A stretch of DNA of 64,000 bases, from NCBI GenBank assembly GCA_018971525.1, contig JAGXAR010000011.1, positions 1 to 64,000 on the forward strand, given 5' to 3'. The notes beneath the pieces are model-generated. The model was given only the letters and a program-made list of their open reading frames with translations, ran no database searches and had not been told where the DNA came from. Origin of the DNA: Nitrospirota bacterium. Its GTDB lineage: Bacteria; Nitrospirota; Nitrospiria; Nitrospirales; Nitrospiraceae. The translations under genes and the position numbers were made by a program. Shown piece by piece: positions 39,048 to 48,660 of the stretch (its first letter is position 1; each line of letters opens with the position of its first letter).

Positions 39048-39301
39048 TGGCTGAGTGGGGGACTCTAGGCAAACTCTTAATCGGAGTCGGGCTGTGTGTG
39101 GCGTTGGTCGGACTGCTACTCCTGATCGCAGACCGTGTCCCGGGAGTTGGGAATCTCCTGGCATGGTTCGGTAAGCTGCCTGGCGACATCTCCATTCGAC
39201 GAGACAACTTCAGCTTCTCGTTTCCCCTGGCAACCAGTCTGCTCCTCAGCGTCATCCTGAGTCTGGTATTCTATTTGATAAGATGGATTTTTCGCCGGTG
39301 A
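39047..39301 (+). CDS. DUF2905 membrane protein
   Basis: An 84-residue protein with two transmembrane helices (about 7-28 and 58-80) separated by the conserved block PGVGNLLAWFGKLPGDISIRR, whose central LPGDI motif identifies DUF2905. Function unknown. The start overlaps the asd stop and the stop overlaps the GTG of the SpoIID-like gene, so three genes are tightly coupled. An upstream in-frame extension to 38969 lies inside asd and is not used. Confidence 0.85.
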   Translation: MAEWGTLGKLLIGVGLCVALVGLLLLIADRVPGVGNLLAWFGKLPGDISIRRDNFSFSFPLATSLLLSVILSLVFYLIRWIFRR

Positions 39302-40512
39302 AGCAATTGAGAGGTGGGGTGCGCCGTGCCATCGTGGCGGGAGCATGCCTTCTTGGCCTGTCTTCGGGAGCCGAGGCGGCGCAGTCAATCCGGGTCCTGC
39401 TGTCGGCCGATGTGCCACGGCTCGAGGTCCGTGCAGACCGTCCCTTGTGGGTCACGGATGCAAAGGGCCATGGTCAGGCGATGCGTGCGTCGGTCCAGGT
39501 CGCAGCAACGGAAACGGGGTTTTTGTTGAATGGTGTTCGCATGCAGACGGAGCAGCTGACGTTGCATGGGGGAGAGCAAGGCCTCACGCTGACGTTTCCA
39601 CGGCCCGCTCGGAAGCCCAATGGGGCGGCGGTGTCATCAGGCGACTCCGGTGCGGGGATTTCGGTGAGCGGCCTCGTCCATCTCGTGCGAAGAGGCAAGG
39701 GGTTTCTGGTCATTAATCGGGTGGATCTTGAAGAGTACGTCAAAGGGGTGGTTCCCGCCGAGGTCAGTTCGACCTGGCACCCGGAGATGTTGAAAGCGCA
39801 GGCAGTCGCGGCCAGGACCTATGCGCTCTATCAGCAGATGCTGAGCGCCACGCGCGACTATGACGTGGCAGCTACGGTGCAAGACCAGGTCTATCGCGGG
39901 AAGCAGGGAATTGATGCCGGGATTTTGCGCGCGGTCGAAGACACCCGCGGGTTGGTGGTGACCTATGAGGATGCGCCAATCTATGCAGCCTTCTCGTCGA
40001 CGGCCGCCGGGCTGACGGAAGATGCCATGAATGTGTGGTCGAAAGAGTATCCCTATCTCAAGGGCGTGGAGTGTCCCTTCGACCTTACGTCGCCCTACTA
40101 TCAATGGAAGTCTTCCTTCAAAGTCGACATGCTTGAGCAGAACTTGCGGCAGCAGGGCTTCTCCGTGGGGACGATCGCGACGATGACGCCCTTGTCGTTC
40201 AGTCGCGGGGGGCGAGTCGCGACGCTGCGCATTCTCCATTCTGGTGGAGAATTGGTTCTTCGTGGAGAAGAACTGCGGAAAGCGGTCGGGTATACCATCA
40301 TCCCCAGCACGCAGTTTGCCATCGAATCTATCGGTCGAGATGTGGTGCTTTCCGGCTTCGGCGCGGGCCATGCCGTCGGCATGTGCCAGTGGGGCGCGAA
40401 AGAACTGGCTGAGTTGGGCTATCCCTTCTCGACGATTCTTCGGTATTATTATCCTGGTACTGAACTGCAAAATATGTCGCTGACCAAACCTCCGACCCCG
40501 CCGCCTTCCTGA
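39298..40512 (+). CDS. SpoIID/LytB-domain protein
   Basis: A protein of about 404 residues with an N-terminal signal (AIVAGACLLGLSSGAEA) and a SpoIID/LytB domain at about 120-395. Conserved blocks are NRVDLEEYVKGVVPAEVSSTW, LKAQAVAARTYALYQQM and the final FGAGHAVGMCQWGAKELAELG. SpoIID is a lytic transglycosylase in sporulators; homologues in non-sporulating bacteria are thought to act on peptidoglycan or amidases. The GTG at 39298, overlapping the DUF2905 stop by GTGA, is chosen over an ATG at 39283. queA overlaps its stop. Confidence 0.85.
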   Translation: MKQLRGGVRRAIVAGACLLGLSSGAEAAQSIRVLLSADVPRLEVRADRPLWVTDAKGHGQAMRASVQVAATETGFLLNGVRMQTEQLTLHGGEQGLTLTFPRPARKPNGAAVSSGDSGAGISVSGLVHLVRRGKGFLVINRVDLEEYVKGVVPAEVSSTWHPEMLKAQAVAARTYALYQQMLSATRDYDVAATVQDQVYRGKQGIDAGILRAVEDTRGLVVTYEDAPIYAAFSSTAAGLTEDAMNVWSKEYPYLKGVECPFDLTSPYYQWKSSFKVDMLEQNLRQQGFSVGTIATMTPLSFSRGGRVATLRILHSGGELVLRGEELRKAVGYTIIPSTQFAIESIGRDVVLSGFGAGHAVGMCQWGAKELAELGYPFSTILRYYYPGTELQNMSLTKPPTPPPS

Positions 40513-41546
40513 TGCAACTCTCCGAATTCGATTTTCCGTTCGATCCCTCGTTGATTGCCGCTCACCCAAGCCAACCGCGCGATCGCGCCAGGTTGCTCGT
40601 TCTGCAGCCAGTCAATCGTTCGCTTGCCCATCACCGTATCGAGGAGTTGTCCGAGCTTCTTCAGCCCGGCGATCTCCTCGTGGTCAATAATACGAAGGTC
40701 TTGGCCGCGCGTGTGGCTGGACGGAAGCGTCCTTCTGGTGCGGAGGTCGAGATCCTCTTTGTGAAGGATCTTGGCGATGCGATATGGGAAGTGTTGATCA
40801 AGGGTACATTTCGACCTGGACAGATTATTGAGATGGGCGCAGGGGCTTCTGCCGTGGTGGTGGAGCGTGGTGTGACCAGAACGACGGTTCGGGTTGAGAG
40901 TCCGATTCCGTTATCTGAATGGCTGCGACAATATGGTCAAATGCCACTTCCGCCTTATTTGAAACGTGCACCGACCGACCAGGATCGAGAATGGTACCAA
41001 ACTCTATTCGCGCAGCATGAGGGCGCCATTGCGGCGCCGACCGCCGGGCTCCATTTCACACCGGAGTTGCTGGCACGGCTGCAACAGCGAGGGATCGGTC
41101 TCGCGACCGTCACGCTCCATGTTGGGGTCGGGACTTTCAAGCCGGTGACAGTCGATCAGATTGAAGACCATCGGATGGGCGCAGAATGGATCGAGGTCGG
41201 AGCAGAGGCGGTTCGTACCATCGAGCAGGTGCAAGCGACAGGGGGGCGAATTATAGCGGTCGGGACCACCGTCGTACGTGCGCTCGAAACTGCGGCTCGC
41301 GTGGAGGGCCGGATTCGACCTTATCGGGGAGAGACAGATATGTTCATGACACCAGGGTTTTCGTTCAAGGTGGTTGATGCCCTCCTCACGAACTTTCACT
41401 TGCCACGGACCACCTTGCTGATGCTGGTTTCCGCATTGGCCGGGACTGAATTTCTACGTCAGGCCTATGCAGAGGCGGTTCGCGAGCGGTACCGCTTCTA
41501 CAGCTATGGTGATGCGATGTTGGTCCTCTGGTCCACGAAGAAATAA
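40512..41546 (+). CDS. queA: S-adenosylmethionine:tRNA ribosyltransferase-isomerase
   Basis: A 344-residue enzyme that adds the epoxycyclopentane precursor during queuosine synthesis. Visible are FDFPFDPSLIAAHPSQPRDR, the DLLVVNNTKVLAARV block, GAIAAPTAGLHFT, TLHVGVGTFKPV, and the C-terminal LLTNFHLPRTTLLMLVSALAG. The start overlaps the SpoIID-like stop by TGATG. Neighbouring tgt is not present. Confidence 0.96.
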   Translation: MQLSEFDFPFDPSLIAAHPSQPRDRARLLVLQPVNRSLAHHRIEELSELLQPGDLLVVNNTKVLAARVAGRKRPSGAEVEILFVKDLGDAIWEVLIKGTFRPGQIIEMGAGASAVVVERGVTRTTVRVESPIPLSEWLRQYGQMPLPPYLKRAPTDQDREWYQTLFAQHEGAIAAPTAGLHFTPELLARLQQRGIGLATVTLHVGVGTFKPVTVDQIEDHRMGAEWIEVGAEAVRTIEQVQATGGRIIAVGTTVVRALETAARVEGRIRPYRGETDMFMTPGFSFKVVDALLTNFHLPRTTLLMLVSALAGTEFLRQAYAEAVRERYRFYSYGDAMLVLWSTKK

Positions 41547-41596
41547 AGAGGCAGGGGGGACTGGTTCTCGTTGTGGCAAGCGGGCGGCTACAGCGG

Positions 41597-42295
41597 CTAC
41601 AAGAGTTCGCGGTGAATCGTGATCGGAAGCGTGGTTTTGAGGGATTCAGTGTAGGCCATCAGAGCGCGCTGCTGCTTTTGAAAGAGTACGTCCTGTAGGG
41701 CACGGTCCTTCGCCGCGGCGGCCTTAGCGGGATCTGATTCCGTTTGCCGTAGCGTAAGGGTTTGCGCTTCGGTAAGCTCGGCAGGGGTAAGGGCCACGGC
41801 GTCGCGGATGATCATCCGGGCTTTGTTGCTCAGCACTTCTTTCGCCTCCATCGCTTCGAATATGGCGGGCGTCAGGTGATTCGCCGCCAGGAGCCGTTTG
41901 TAGACCTCCGGATCGAAGGTGCCGTTCTTTTGGAAGTCCGGGATCTGCATGATGACTTCGCGCAGATCGTCGTCACTCACGGTGAGGCCCATGTTCTTTG
42001 CCGCGATGAGCCAGGTCCGATTGTCGATGAGTTGATCCACCACAAATTGCTTGATCGTTTCGTCTTTGAATTCTCCCGGGACCTTGTCCTTGTAGAAGCG
42101 ATAGGTATTTTCATAGGCGCGTCGGAATTCATCGCGGGACACGGTGAGATCTCCGACTGAGGCGACGACAGCGCCGGGCTGCTCGCCGAAGCCCCACCAG
42201 CCCATGGTGATCACGAAGGCGAGGGCGATGATCCCCATGATGGACTTGAGGAGCCACGGATAGGTATGGGACGCTTCACGCATCAATTTGATCAT
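41597..42295 (-). CDS. SurA-N domain membrane-anchored protein (PpiD-like, no PPIase domain)
   Basis: A 232-residue protein with one N-terminal transmembrane helix (SIMGIIALAFVITMGWWGFG, about 19-38) and a periplasmic SurA/PpiD-like N-terminal chaperone domain (about 45-185: VASVGDLTVSRDEFRRAYEN, then DQLIDNRTWLIAAKNMGL). The parvulin isomerase domain normally following in PpiD is missing. GAGGGG lies six bases before the ATG at 42295; a 68-residue upstream extension overlaps the divergent gene and is rejected. It probably helps outer-membrane protein folding, by homology only. Confidence 0.82.
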   Translation of the reverse strand: MIKLMREASHTYPWLLKSIMGIIALAFVITMGWWGFGEQPGAVVASVGDLTVSRDEFRRAYENTYRFYKDKVPGEFKDETIKQFVVDQLIDNRTWLIAAKNMGLTVSDDDLREVIMQIPDFQKNGTFDPEVYKRLLAANHLTPAIFEAMEAKEVLSNKARMIIRDAVALTPAELTEAQTLTLRQTESDPAKAAAAKDRALQDVLFQKQQRALMAYTESLKTTLPITIHRELL

Positions 42296-42463
42296 GAACA
42301 ACCCCTCGAAAAATTCGTATTGATGGATTGTACTCAGGGATATGTGCAAAGGCAAGAGACGACCGTCCCTCCAAATCGTAATCTCATGATCGAGTAGAGT
42401 TGTCCGCTCGTGAAGACGAGAAATATCACTCGCAAAGTCGCTCTGCCGGAGAATGGTCTTTGT

Positions 42464-42492
42464 TTGTGCTAGGTAGTTCGATTTGTTATACT
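42464..42492 (+). promoter_or_regulatory. Possible promoter of the RDD gene
   Basis: TTGTGC (42464-42469), a 17-base spacer and TATACT (42487-42492). The -10 is good and the -35 weak. A start near 42499 would leave a short leader to the TTG start at 42518. Confidence 0.45.
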
Positions 42493-42517
42493 TTGTCATT
42501 AATTGTAAGGAGATCCC

Positions 42518-42976
42518 TTGGCGGAGGAGGTCAGCGGGGTTCGCTCAATCGGTTCCGGGATCTACCCCAAGGCGCAGGTCCTGAACCGTGGTATCGCCAA
42601 GCTGATCGATCTGTTCATTGTCGCGGCAGCCGGGCAAGTGATCGTGCCGGTGGGTTTTCTTGCAGGATTGGCGTATATATTGACCGCTGATGGATTTGCC
42701 GGTGGACGCAGTATCGGGAAGCGGGTGATCGGTCTCCAGACGGTGCTTCCAGAGCGGCGCGAGGCAGCAGGGTTTCGGGAATCCATTATTCGCAACCTGC
42801 CCTTTGCAGTCGCTCAGTTAGCTTTCGCTGTTCCGTATGTGGGCTGGATTGTGTCAGTAGCAATTATTGCATTCGAAGCGGTATTGATCCTCGGGAACGA
42901 ACAGGGGCGGCGTCTTGGTGACGAGGTTGCCGGTACCCAGGTTTTGGATGCGGGCCGACTGGCGTTGTCTGACTGA
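42518..42976 (+). CDS. RDD-family membrane protein
   Basis: A 152-residue membrane protein with an RDD domain: the N-terminal NRGIAKLIDLFIVAAAGQVI has the Arg and Asp, and GGRSIGKRVIGLQTVL follows. Three helices are predicted at about 27-57 and 95-128. The start is TTG with AAGGAG upstream. RDD proteins are mostly uncharacterised; some are linked to ion transport. It lies 37 bases before mreB and shares its strand. Confidence 0.8.
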   Translation: MAEEVSGVRSIGSGIYPKAQVLNRGIAKLIDLFIVAAAGQVIVPVGFLAGLAYILTADGFAGGRSIGKRVIGLQTVLPERREAAGFRESIIRNLPFAVAQLAFAVPYVGWIVSVAIIAFEAVLILGNEQGRRLGDEVAGTQVLDAGRLALSD

Positions 42977-42995
42977 GCACCCCGTCAGAGTCTGA

Positions 42996-44063
<1,068 letters not shown>

Positions 44064-44084
44064 GGTTCCATCCCTAACTCCCTT

Positions 44085-44966
44085 ATGTGGATGGCTAACT
44101 CTCGTCCTTCCTACGGTGCCAGACGCCTGGCGCTTGGCTGCTTTGCTCTCCTGCTGGCGGCTCTTTTTCTGCTTCCCGGTCAAATCCAAGGACTCTTGCA
44201 GTATCTGGATGGGCCAGTCGGACACGTCGTGCGTGTTCCGCTCGAAGCCATTGCGTCCATCGATTTCGGCATTGCTGATGGCTGGCAACAGTACGTGGCG
44301 TTGCAAGGGGTCCGGGAAGAGAACCAACAACTACGGAAAGAAATTGAGTGGTTGCGCGGGCAAAACAGCCAGTTGCGTGAGTCAGCCGCCGCGACAGAAC
44401 GATTGACGGCATTGCTGCAATTTAAGGAGCAAGCGCTTCCCACAATGGTGGCCGCTCAAGTTATCGGGCGTGATGCCACGAACCGATATCGTGCCATCAT
44501 CCTCAATAAGGGCGAGAGCGACGGGATCAAGCCGGATATGGGAGTGATCACGCCCGCTGGTGTCGTCGGGCGCGTCGTAAAAACGACAGGGGCATCCTCG
44601 GTGGTGCTCTTGGTGACTGATCCGAACAACGCCATCGCCGGTCTCATTCAGCGGACGAGAGACGAAGGTATTGTGGAAGGGACCCAACAAGGGATGGCTC
44701 AGCTGAAATATATTCCGTTGTTGTCGACGCTCCGAGACGGTGATCGGGTCGTGACCTCAGGTCTTGTCGGAGGTTTTCCGCGAGGGCTCGCGGTCGGCAC
44801 GATCACGCGTATCGATAAGCAGGAAGGCGCCCTCTTCCAGTCTGCCGAACTCATGCCGGAAGTCGATGTTGGTCATGTGGAGGAAGTGTTGGTAATTCAG
44901 ACGTCGTATGGACAGTCCACGAAGGCTGGGGTGGGAGCGGATCTGCTCGGGAAACCGTCGCCATGA
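44085..44966 (+). CDS. mreC: Rod shape-determining protein MreC
   Basis: A 293-residue bitopic protein. One N-terminal helix (about 15-33) is followed by a periplasmic coiled coil (about 70-105, EENQQLRKEIEWLRGQNSQL) and the two beta-barrel domains of MreC (about 110-275, NKGESDGIKPDMGVITPAG). It links MreB to PBP2. The stop overlaps mreD by ATGA. Confidence 0.94.
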   Translation: MWMANSRPSYGARRLALGCFALLLAALFLLPGQIQGLLQYLDGPVGHVVRVPLEAIASIDFGIADGWQQYVALQGVREENQQLRKEIEWLRGQNSQLRESAAATERLTALLQFKEQALPTMVAAQVIGRDATNRYRAIILNKGESDGIKPDMGVITPAGVVGRVVKTTGASSVVLLVTDPNNAIAGLIQRTRDEGIVEGTQQGMAQLKYIPLLSTLRDGDRVVTSGLVGGFPRGLAVGTITRIDKQEGALFQSAELMPEVDVGHVEEVLVIQTSYGQSTKAGVGADLLGKPSP

Positions 44967-45454
44967 AATTCCTTTTCTATCTGATTCTCGTGCTGCTGCT
45001 CGTCCCTCTCCAGACGACGCTGCTGCCACACCTAAGCGTGTGGGATATCAAACCTGATTCGGGGCTTGTGGCCGCCGCGTTTGTCGGGCTTCTTGCCGGT
45101 GAACTGGAAGGCCTTCTCGTGGGGCTCGCGATCGGATGGGTCCTGAATCTGTTCTCAGCCGGTGAGCTCTGGTTAAGTCTGCTGACGAACGGAGGGGTTG
45201 GGCTCTTGGCAGGATTCTTGGGGCGGCAGGTGTCGCACGTGACGTCGATCTCACTGGGCGTGGGGCTGCTGCTGGTGTCTTTGGCGAGCGGGCTGCTTGC
45301 CGCTATGAATTTCAAGCATCTCGACGTGTCTCAGATGGGGTGGATGGTCGAGTCGATCGTCCTCCCGCAGGCTTGTTTTGACGCGGTGGTGGGGGCGGGG
45401 CTCTATTGGCTGCTTTCTCAACGGTTTGATGTCTCCCGCCTGAGGACCGAATAG
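44963..45454 (+). CDS. mreD: Rod shape-determining protein MreD
   Basis: A 163-residue integral membrane protein with about five helices, fitting MreD in length and position. Short landmarks are LPHLSVWDIKPDSGLVAAAF and GLLAGELEGLLVGLAIGWVLN. Sequence is poorly conserved in this family; the call rests largely on location between mreC and PBP2. Confidence 0.88.
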   Translation: MKFLFYLILVLLLVPLQTTLLPHLSVWDIKPDSGLVAAAFVGLLAGELEGLLVGLAIGWVLNLFSAGELWLSLLTNGGVGLLAGFLGRQVSHVTSISLGVGLLLVSLASGLLAAMNFKHLDVSQMGWMVESIVLPQACFDAVVGAGLYWLLSQRFDVSRLRTE

Positions 45455-45500
45455 CAGGTCTTTGATGGGCGGGCGGAATGTTGAATGTTGATTGTGACGC

Positions 45501-47381
45501 ATGGCAACAGCTGGTCTGCACGATTCTGAACTTGGGGAGCTCCAACGCCGACTGATCATTCTCCGCGTCGGCTTGTTGCTCGTTGTGGCTTTATTGGGGC
45601 TGCGGCTCTGGCACTTGCAGATTCGTGAGGGGCCCTACTACCGTGATCTCTCCGAGAACAATCGTACACGCTCCGTCATCATGGAGCCGGCTCGAGGGCT
45701 TATCTACGACCGCAACGGGGTGTTGTTGGCGAATAATGTCCCCAGCTTCACGCTCTACGTTTCGCTCGAAGACGTCAAAGATCGCGACCTGCTCATCGAT
45801 CAGCTTAGCAAGCTCTTGGGGTTAGATGCTGCGCTCGTCGGGAAGAAGCTCACGGCTCGCGGCAGTAAACAACTGCCGCGCAAGGTGAAGGATCGCTTAA
45901 CCCTTCGAGAAGCGACGTTGGTCGAGTCTCACCGCTTGGACTTGCCAGGAGTGATGGTGCAAGTCGAATCGCAACGGAACTATCCTGGAGGAGTGACGGC
46001 CTCGCATCTGTTGGGCTATGTCGGAGAAGTGTCGCCTGAGCAGTTAGAGAAACCTGAATTTGCCGATCTGCACCAGGGCAGCATTGTCGGCCAATATGGC
46101 GTGGAGAAATTTTTTGACCAGCTTGTGCGCGGTCAGGCCGGGCAGAAGAGCTTAGAAGTCGATGCGTTAGGCCATGAAAAGCGAACGGTCGTTGTGGAGC
46201 AGCCCCATGCCGGGGACAACTTGTATCTCACGATCGATGTGCGGCTGCAAAAGATAGCCGAGAACCTGTTAGGCGAGGAATCAGGCGCGATTGTGGCGCT
46301 CGATCCGAGGACAGGTGACGTGCTGGCCATGGCCAGCCGTCCCGGCTTCGATCCGAACGTCCTCTCTCGGGAGCTCACACCGAAACAATGGGCCGAGATC
46401 GTGCAGAATGAAGGGCGTCCATTGAATAATCGAGCTTCGCAAGGGCAGTACCCGCCTGGTTCGGTCTTCAAAGTAATGATGGCCGCTGCAGCGTTGCAAA
46501 CCAATACCGTTACGCCGTCGACCACTATCCACTGCAATGGAGGGTATCAGTTCGGTCGCCGCCTGTATCATGACTGGAAGGCCGGCGGGCATGGCGCGGT
46601 GGATCTCAGGCACGCGCTTGTGCAATCGTGCGATGTGTATTTCTACACGGTCGGGCAGCGAATGGGGATTGAGACGATGGCCTCCTTCGCCCATCAGTTT
46701 GGATTGGGAGAGGAGACGGGGATCGAGTTGCCGTCCGAACGGATCGGGATCGTGCCTTCCGCGGCCTGGAAACAGAAGGCCAAGAATGAGGCGTGGCTGC
46801 CGGGTGAAACGATCTCGGCATCAATCGGACAGGGCTATGTGAATGTGACGCCGTTGCAGATGGCGAGCCTGATCGGTACCGTCGCAAACGACGGCGTGAC
46901 CTTCCGTCCGCGATTGGTTCGGGCAGTCATGGATCGAGCGACCGGAGAACTTCAAGAAAGGCCTGCGGTTCCCAAGCGCACGTTGAAGCTGAGACCCGAA
47001 ATCTTGCCGTTGATCAAAGAGGCGTTGGCCGGGGTGGTGAAAGAGGGGACGGCCACGCGGGCGAAGTCGGCGCTGGTGACGATCGCCGGGAAGACCGGTA
47101 CGGCCCAGACGACGGCCTTGGGAAAAGAGAAGAGGGCGGAGAAAGATATTCCCAAGAAATTTCGGGATCATGCCTGGTTTGTAGCCTTCGCTCCGGTTGA
47201 AGCGCCCACCATCGCCGTTGCGGTGTTGGGTGAACATATGGGCCACGGGGGTTCTGCCTCGGCGCCCCTCGCCAAAGAGCTGATCGAGGCCTATGTGAAA
47301 TTGAATCTTCCCGTTTCTGCTGATGTGACGGATCGTGCCGTTGCACGGGTAGGGGATGCCGGAAGACAGGGAACGAGATGA
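45501..47381 (+). CDS. mrdA: Penicillin-binding protein 2
   Basis: A 626-residue transpeptidase of the elongasome. One membrane anchor (about 18-38), the pedestal/dimerisation domain (about 50-230), and a transpeptidase domain with the active-site SxxK in YPPGSVFKVMMAA (Ser near 325), the SxN-like SCDVYFYTVG, and KTGTAQT near 535. It partners RodA, which follows with a four-base overlap. Confidence 0.95.
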   Translation: MATAGLHDSELGELQRRLIILRVGLLLVVALLGLRLWHLQIREGPYYRDLSENNRTRSVIMEPARGLIYDRNGVLLANNVPSFTLYVSLEDVKDRDLLIDQLSKLLGLDAALVGKKLTARGSKQLPRKVKDRLTLREATLVESHRLDLPGVMVQVESQRNYPGGVTASHLLGYVGEVSPEQLEKPEFADLHQGSIVGQYGVEKFFDQLVRGQAGQKSLEVDALGHEKRTVVVEQPHAGDNLYLTIDVRLQKIAENLLGEESGAIVALDPRTGDVLAMASRPGFDPNVLSRELTPKQWAEIVQNEGRPLNNRASQGQYPPGSVFKVMMAAAALQTNTVTPSTTIHCNGGYQFGRRLYHDWKAGGHGAVDLRHALVQSCDVYFYTVGQRMGIETMASFAHQFGLGEETGIELPSERIGIVPSAAWKQKAKNEAWLPGETISASIGQGYVNVTPLQMASLIGTVANDGVTFRPRLVRAVMDRATGELQERPAVPKRTLKLRPEILPLIKEALAGVVKEGTATRAKSALVTIAGKTGTAQTTALGKEKRAEKDIPKKFRDHAWFVAFAPVEAPTIAVAVLGEHMGHGGSASAPLAKELIEAYVKLNLPVSADVTDRAVARVGDAGRQGTR

Positions 47382-48493
47382 TCGACAGGGTGATGAATAG
47401 CCGTGGCTTCGACAATTTCGATTTTCGTTTTATCGGACTGATCTTTGTCATCCTGGGGGTTGGCGTCTTGTCGATTTATAGCGTGACGCATGACCAAGGG
47501 GTTGCGTTCCCGTTTTACGCCAAACAGATTGTGTGGATTGTTCTCGGCGCGGTAGCGTTTCTGGTTATGTGGCTCTCGGACTATCATCGAATCGCTCGGT
47601 TAGCGTATCCTGCCTATGCAATTATCCTGGTACTATTGGCCGTCGTGCTGTTTGAGGGCAAGAGCAGCCGAGGAGCGCAACGTTGGATTCCAATGGGACC
47701 ATTTGCGTTCCAGCCATCGGAATTCGCAAAGTTGGTCCTCATTCTGACCTTGGCGCACTACTATTCGAAGGCGCAGCGGGTGGGCTGGCTCCAACGGGTG
47801 GTGCTCCCGGGGCTGTTGGTCTTGCCGGGTCTGCTCCTGATCCTCAAGCAGCCGGATCTCGGGAGCGGGTTAAGCTTCTTGGCGGTCTATGCAGCGATGT
47901 TGCTGATGGTGGGCATGCGGTCGAAGGCGCTGGGTGTCATCCTCCTGTTTTCGCTGATGCTGTTCCCTTTCGCCTGGGAGATGATGTGGGGGTCATTGCA
48001 TGATTATCAGCGGCAGCGCATTATGGCGTTTGTTGATCCGGCCTACGACCCTGGAGGCAAGGGATATCATGCGCTTCAATCGCGGATTGCCATCGGCGCC
48101 GGAGAACTGACAGGGAAGGGGCTCTACGGAGGGACACAAAGCCAATTGAAGTTTTTGCCAGAGGGGCATACCGACTTTGTCTTTTCAGTCTTTGCGGAGG
48201 AATGGGGATTTCTCGGAGTGCTGGCCCTCTTGGTATTGTTTGTGGCGTTGATCTGGCTGTCTTTGGAAATTGTGGCGCGGGCGAAGGATCAGCTCGGGGC
48301 GCTGCTGGCGGTCGGCATCATCTGCATGTTGTGTTTTTGCGTGGTCGTTAATATCGGCATGACGGCGGGCATGTTCCCCATCGTGGGAATTCCCCTTCCG
48401 CTCATGAGCTACGGCGGGAGTGCGACGGTTATGACGATGGCGTCACTCGGCCTGCTCTTGAATGTCAAACGCCGTCGATTGAGTTTCTTTTAG
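47378..48493 (+). CDS. rodA: RodA, SEDS peptidoglycan glycosyltransferase
   Basis: A 371-residue polytopic SEDS protein with about ten helices. The catalytic Asp region is WIPMGPFAFQPSEFAKLVLI, followed by LKQPDLGSGLSFLAVY, and the C-terminal MFPIVGIPLPLMSYGGSATV is diagnostic. It polymerises glycan strands with PBP2. The ATG overlaps the PBP2 stop. Confidence 0.96.
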   Translation: MIDRVMNSRGFDNFDFRFIGLIFVILGVGVLSIYSVTHDQGVAFPFYAKQIVWIVLGAVAFLVMWLSDYHRIARLAYPAYAIILVLLAVVLFEGKSSRGAQRWIPMGPFAFQPSEFAKLVLILTLAHYYSKAQRVGWLQRVVLPGLLVLPGLLLILKQPDLGSGLSFLAVYAAMLLMVGMRSKALGVILLFSLMLFPFAWEMMWGSLHDYQRQRIMAFVDPAYDPGGKGYHALQSRIAIGAGELTGKGLYGGTQSQLKFLPEGHTDFVFSVFAEEWGFLGVLALLVLFVALIWLSLEIVARAKDQLGALLAVGIICMLCFCVVVNIGMTAGMFPIVGIPLPLMSYGGSATVMTMASLGLLLNVKRRRLSFF

Positions 48494-48660
48494 TAAGAGG
48501 GTGATCGCGCGGTCTCGAATGAATCGGGATCGATGCCATAGTGGTATTCAATGTGCGGACCGTCGATCGACGAGGTGTCGAGTGGAGGCCGGAACCTGGG
48601 GATTCCTCGCGTTCGTCCTGCACATCGGTTCGACGGTTCTACTGAACGGAAGGAGTCGGT

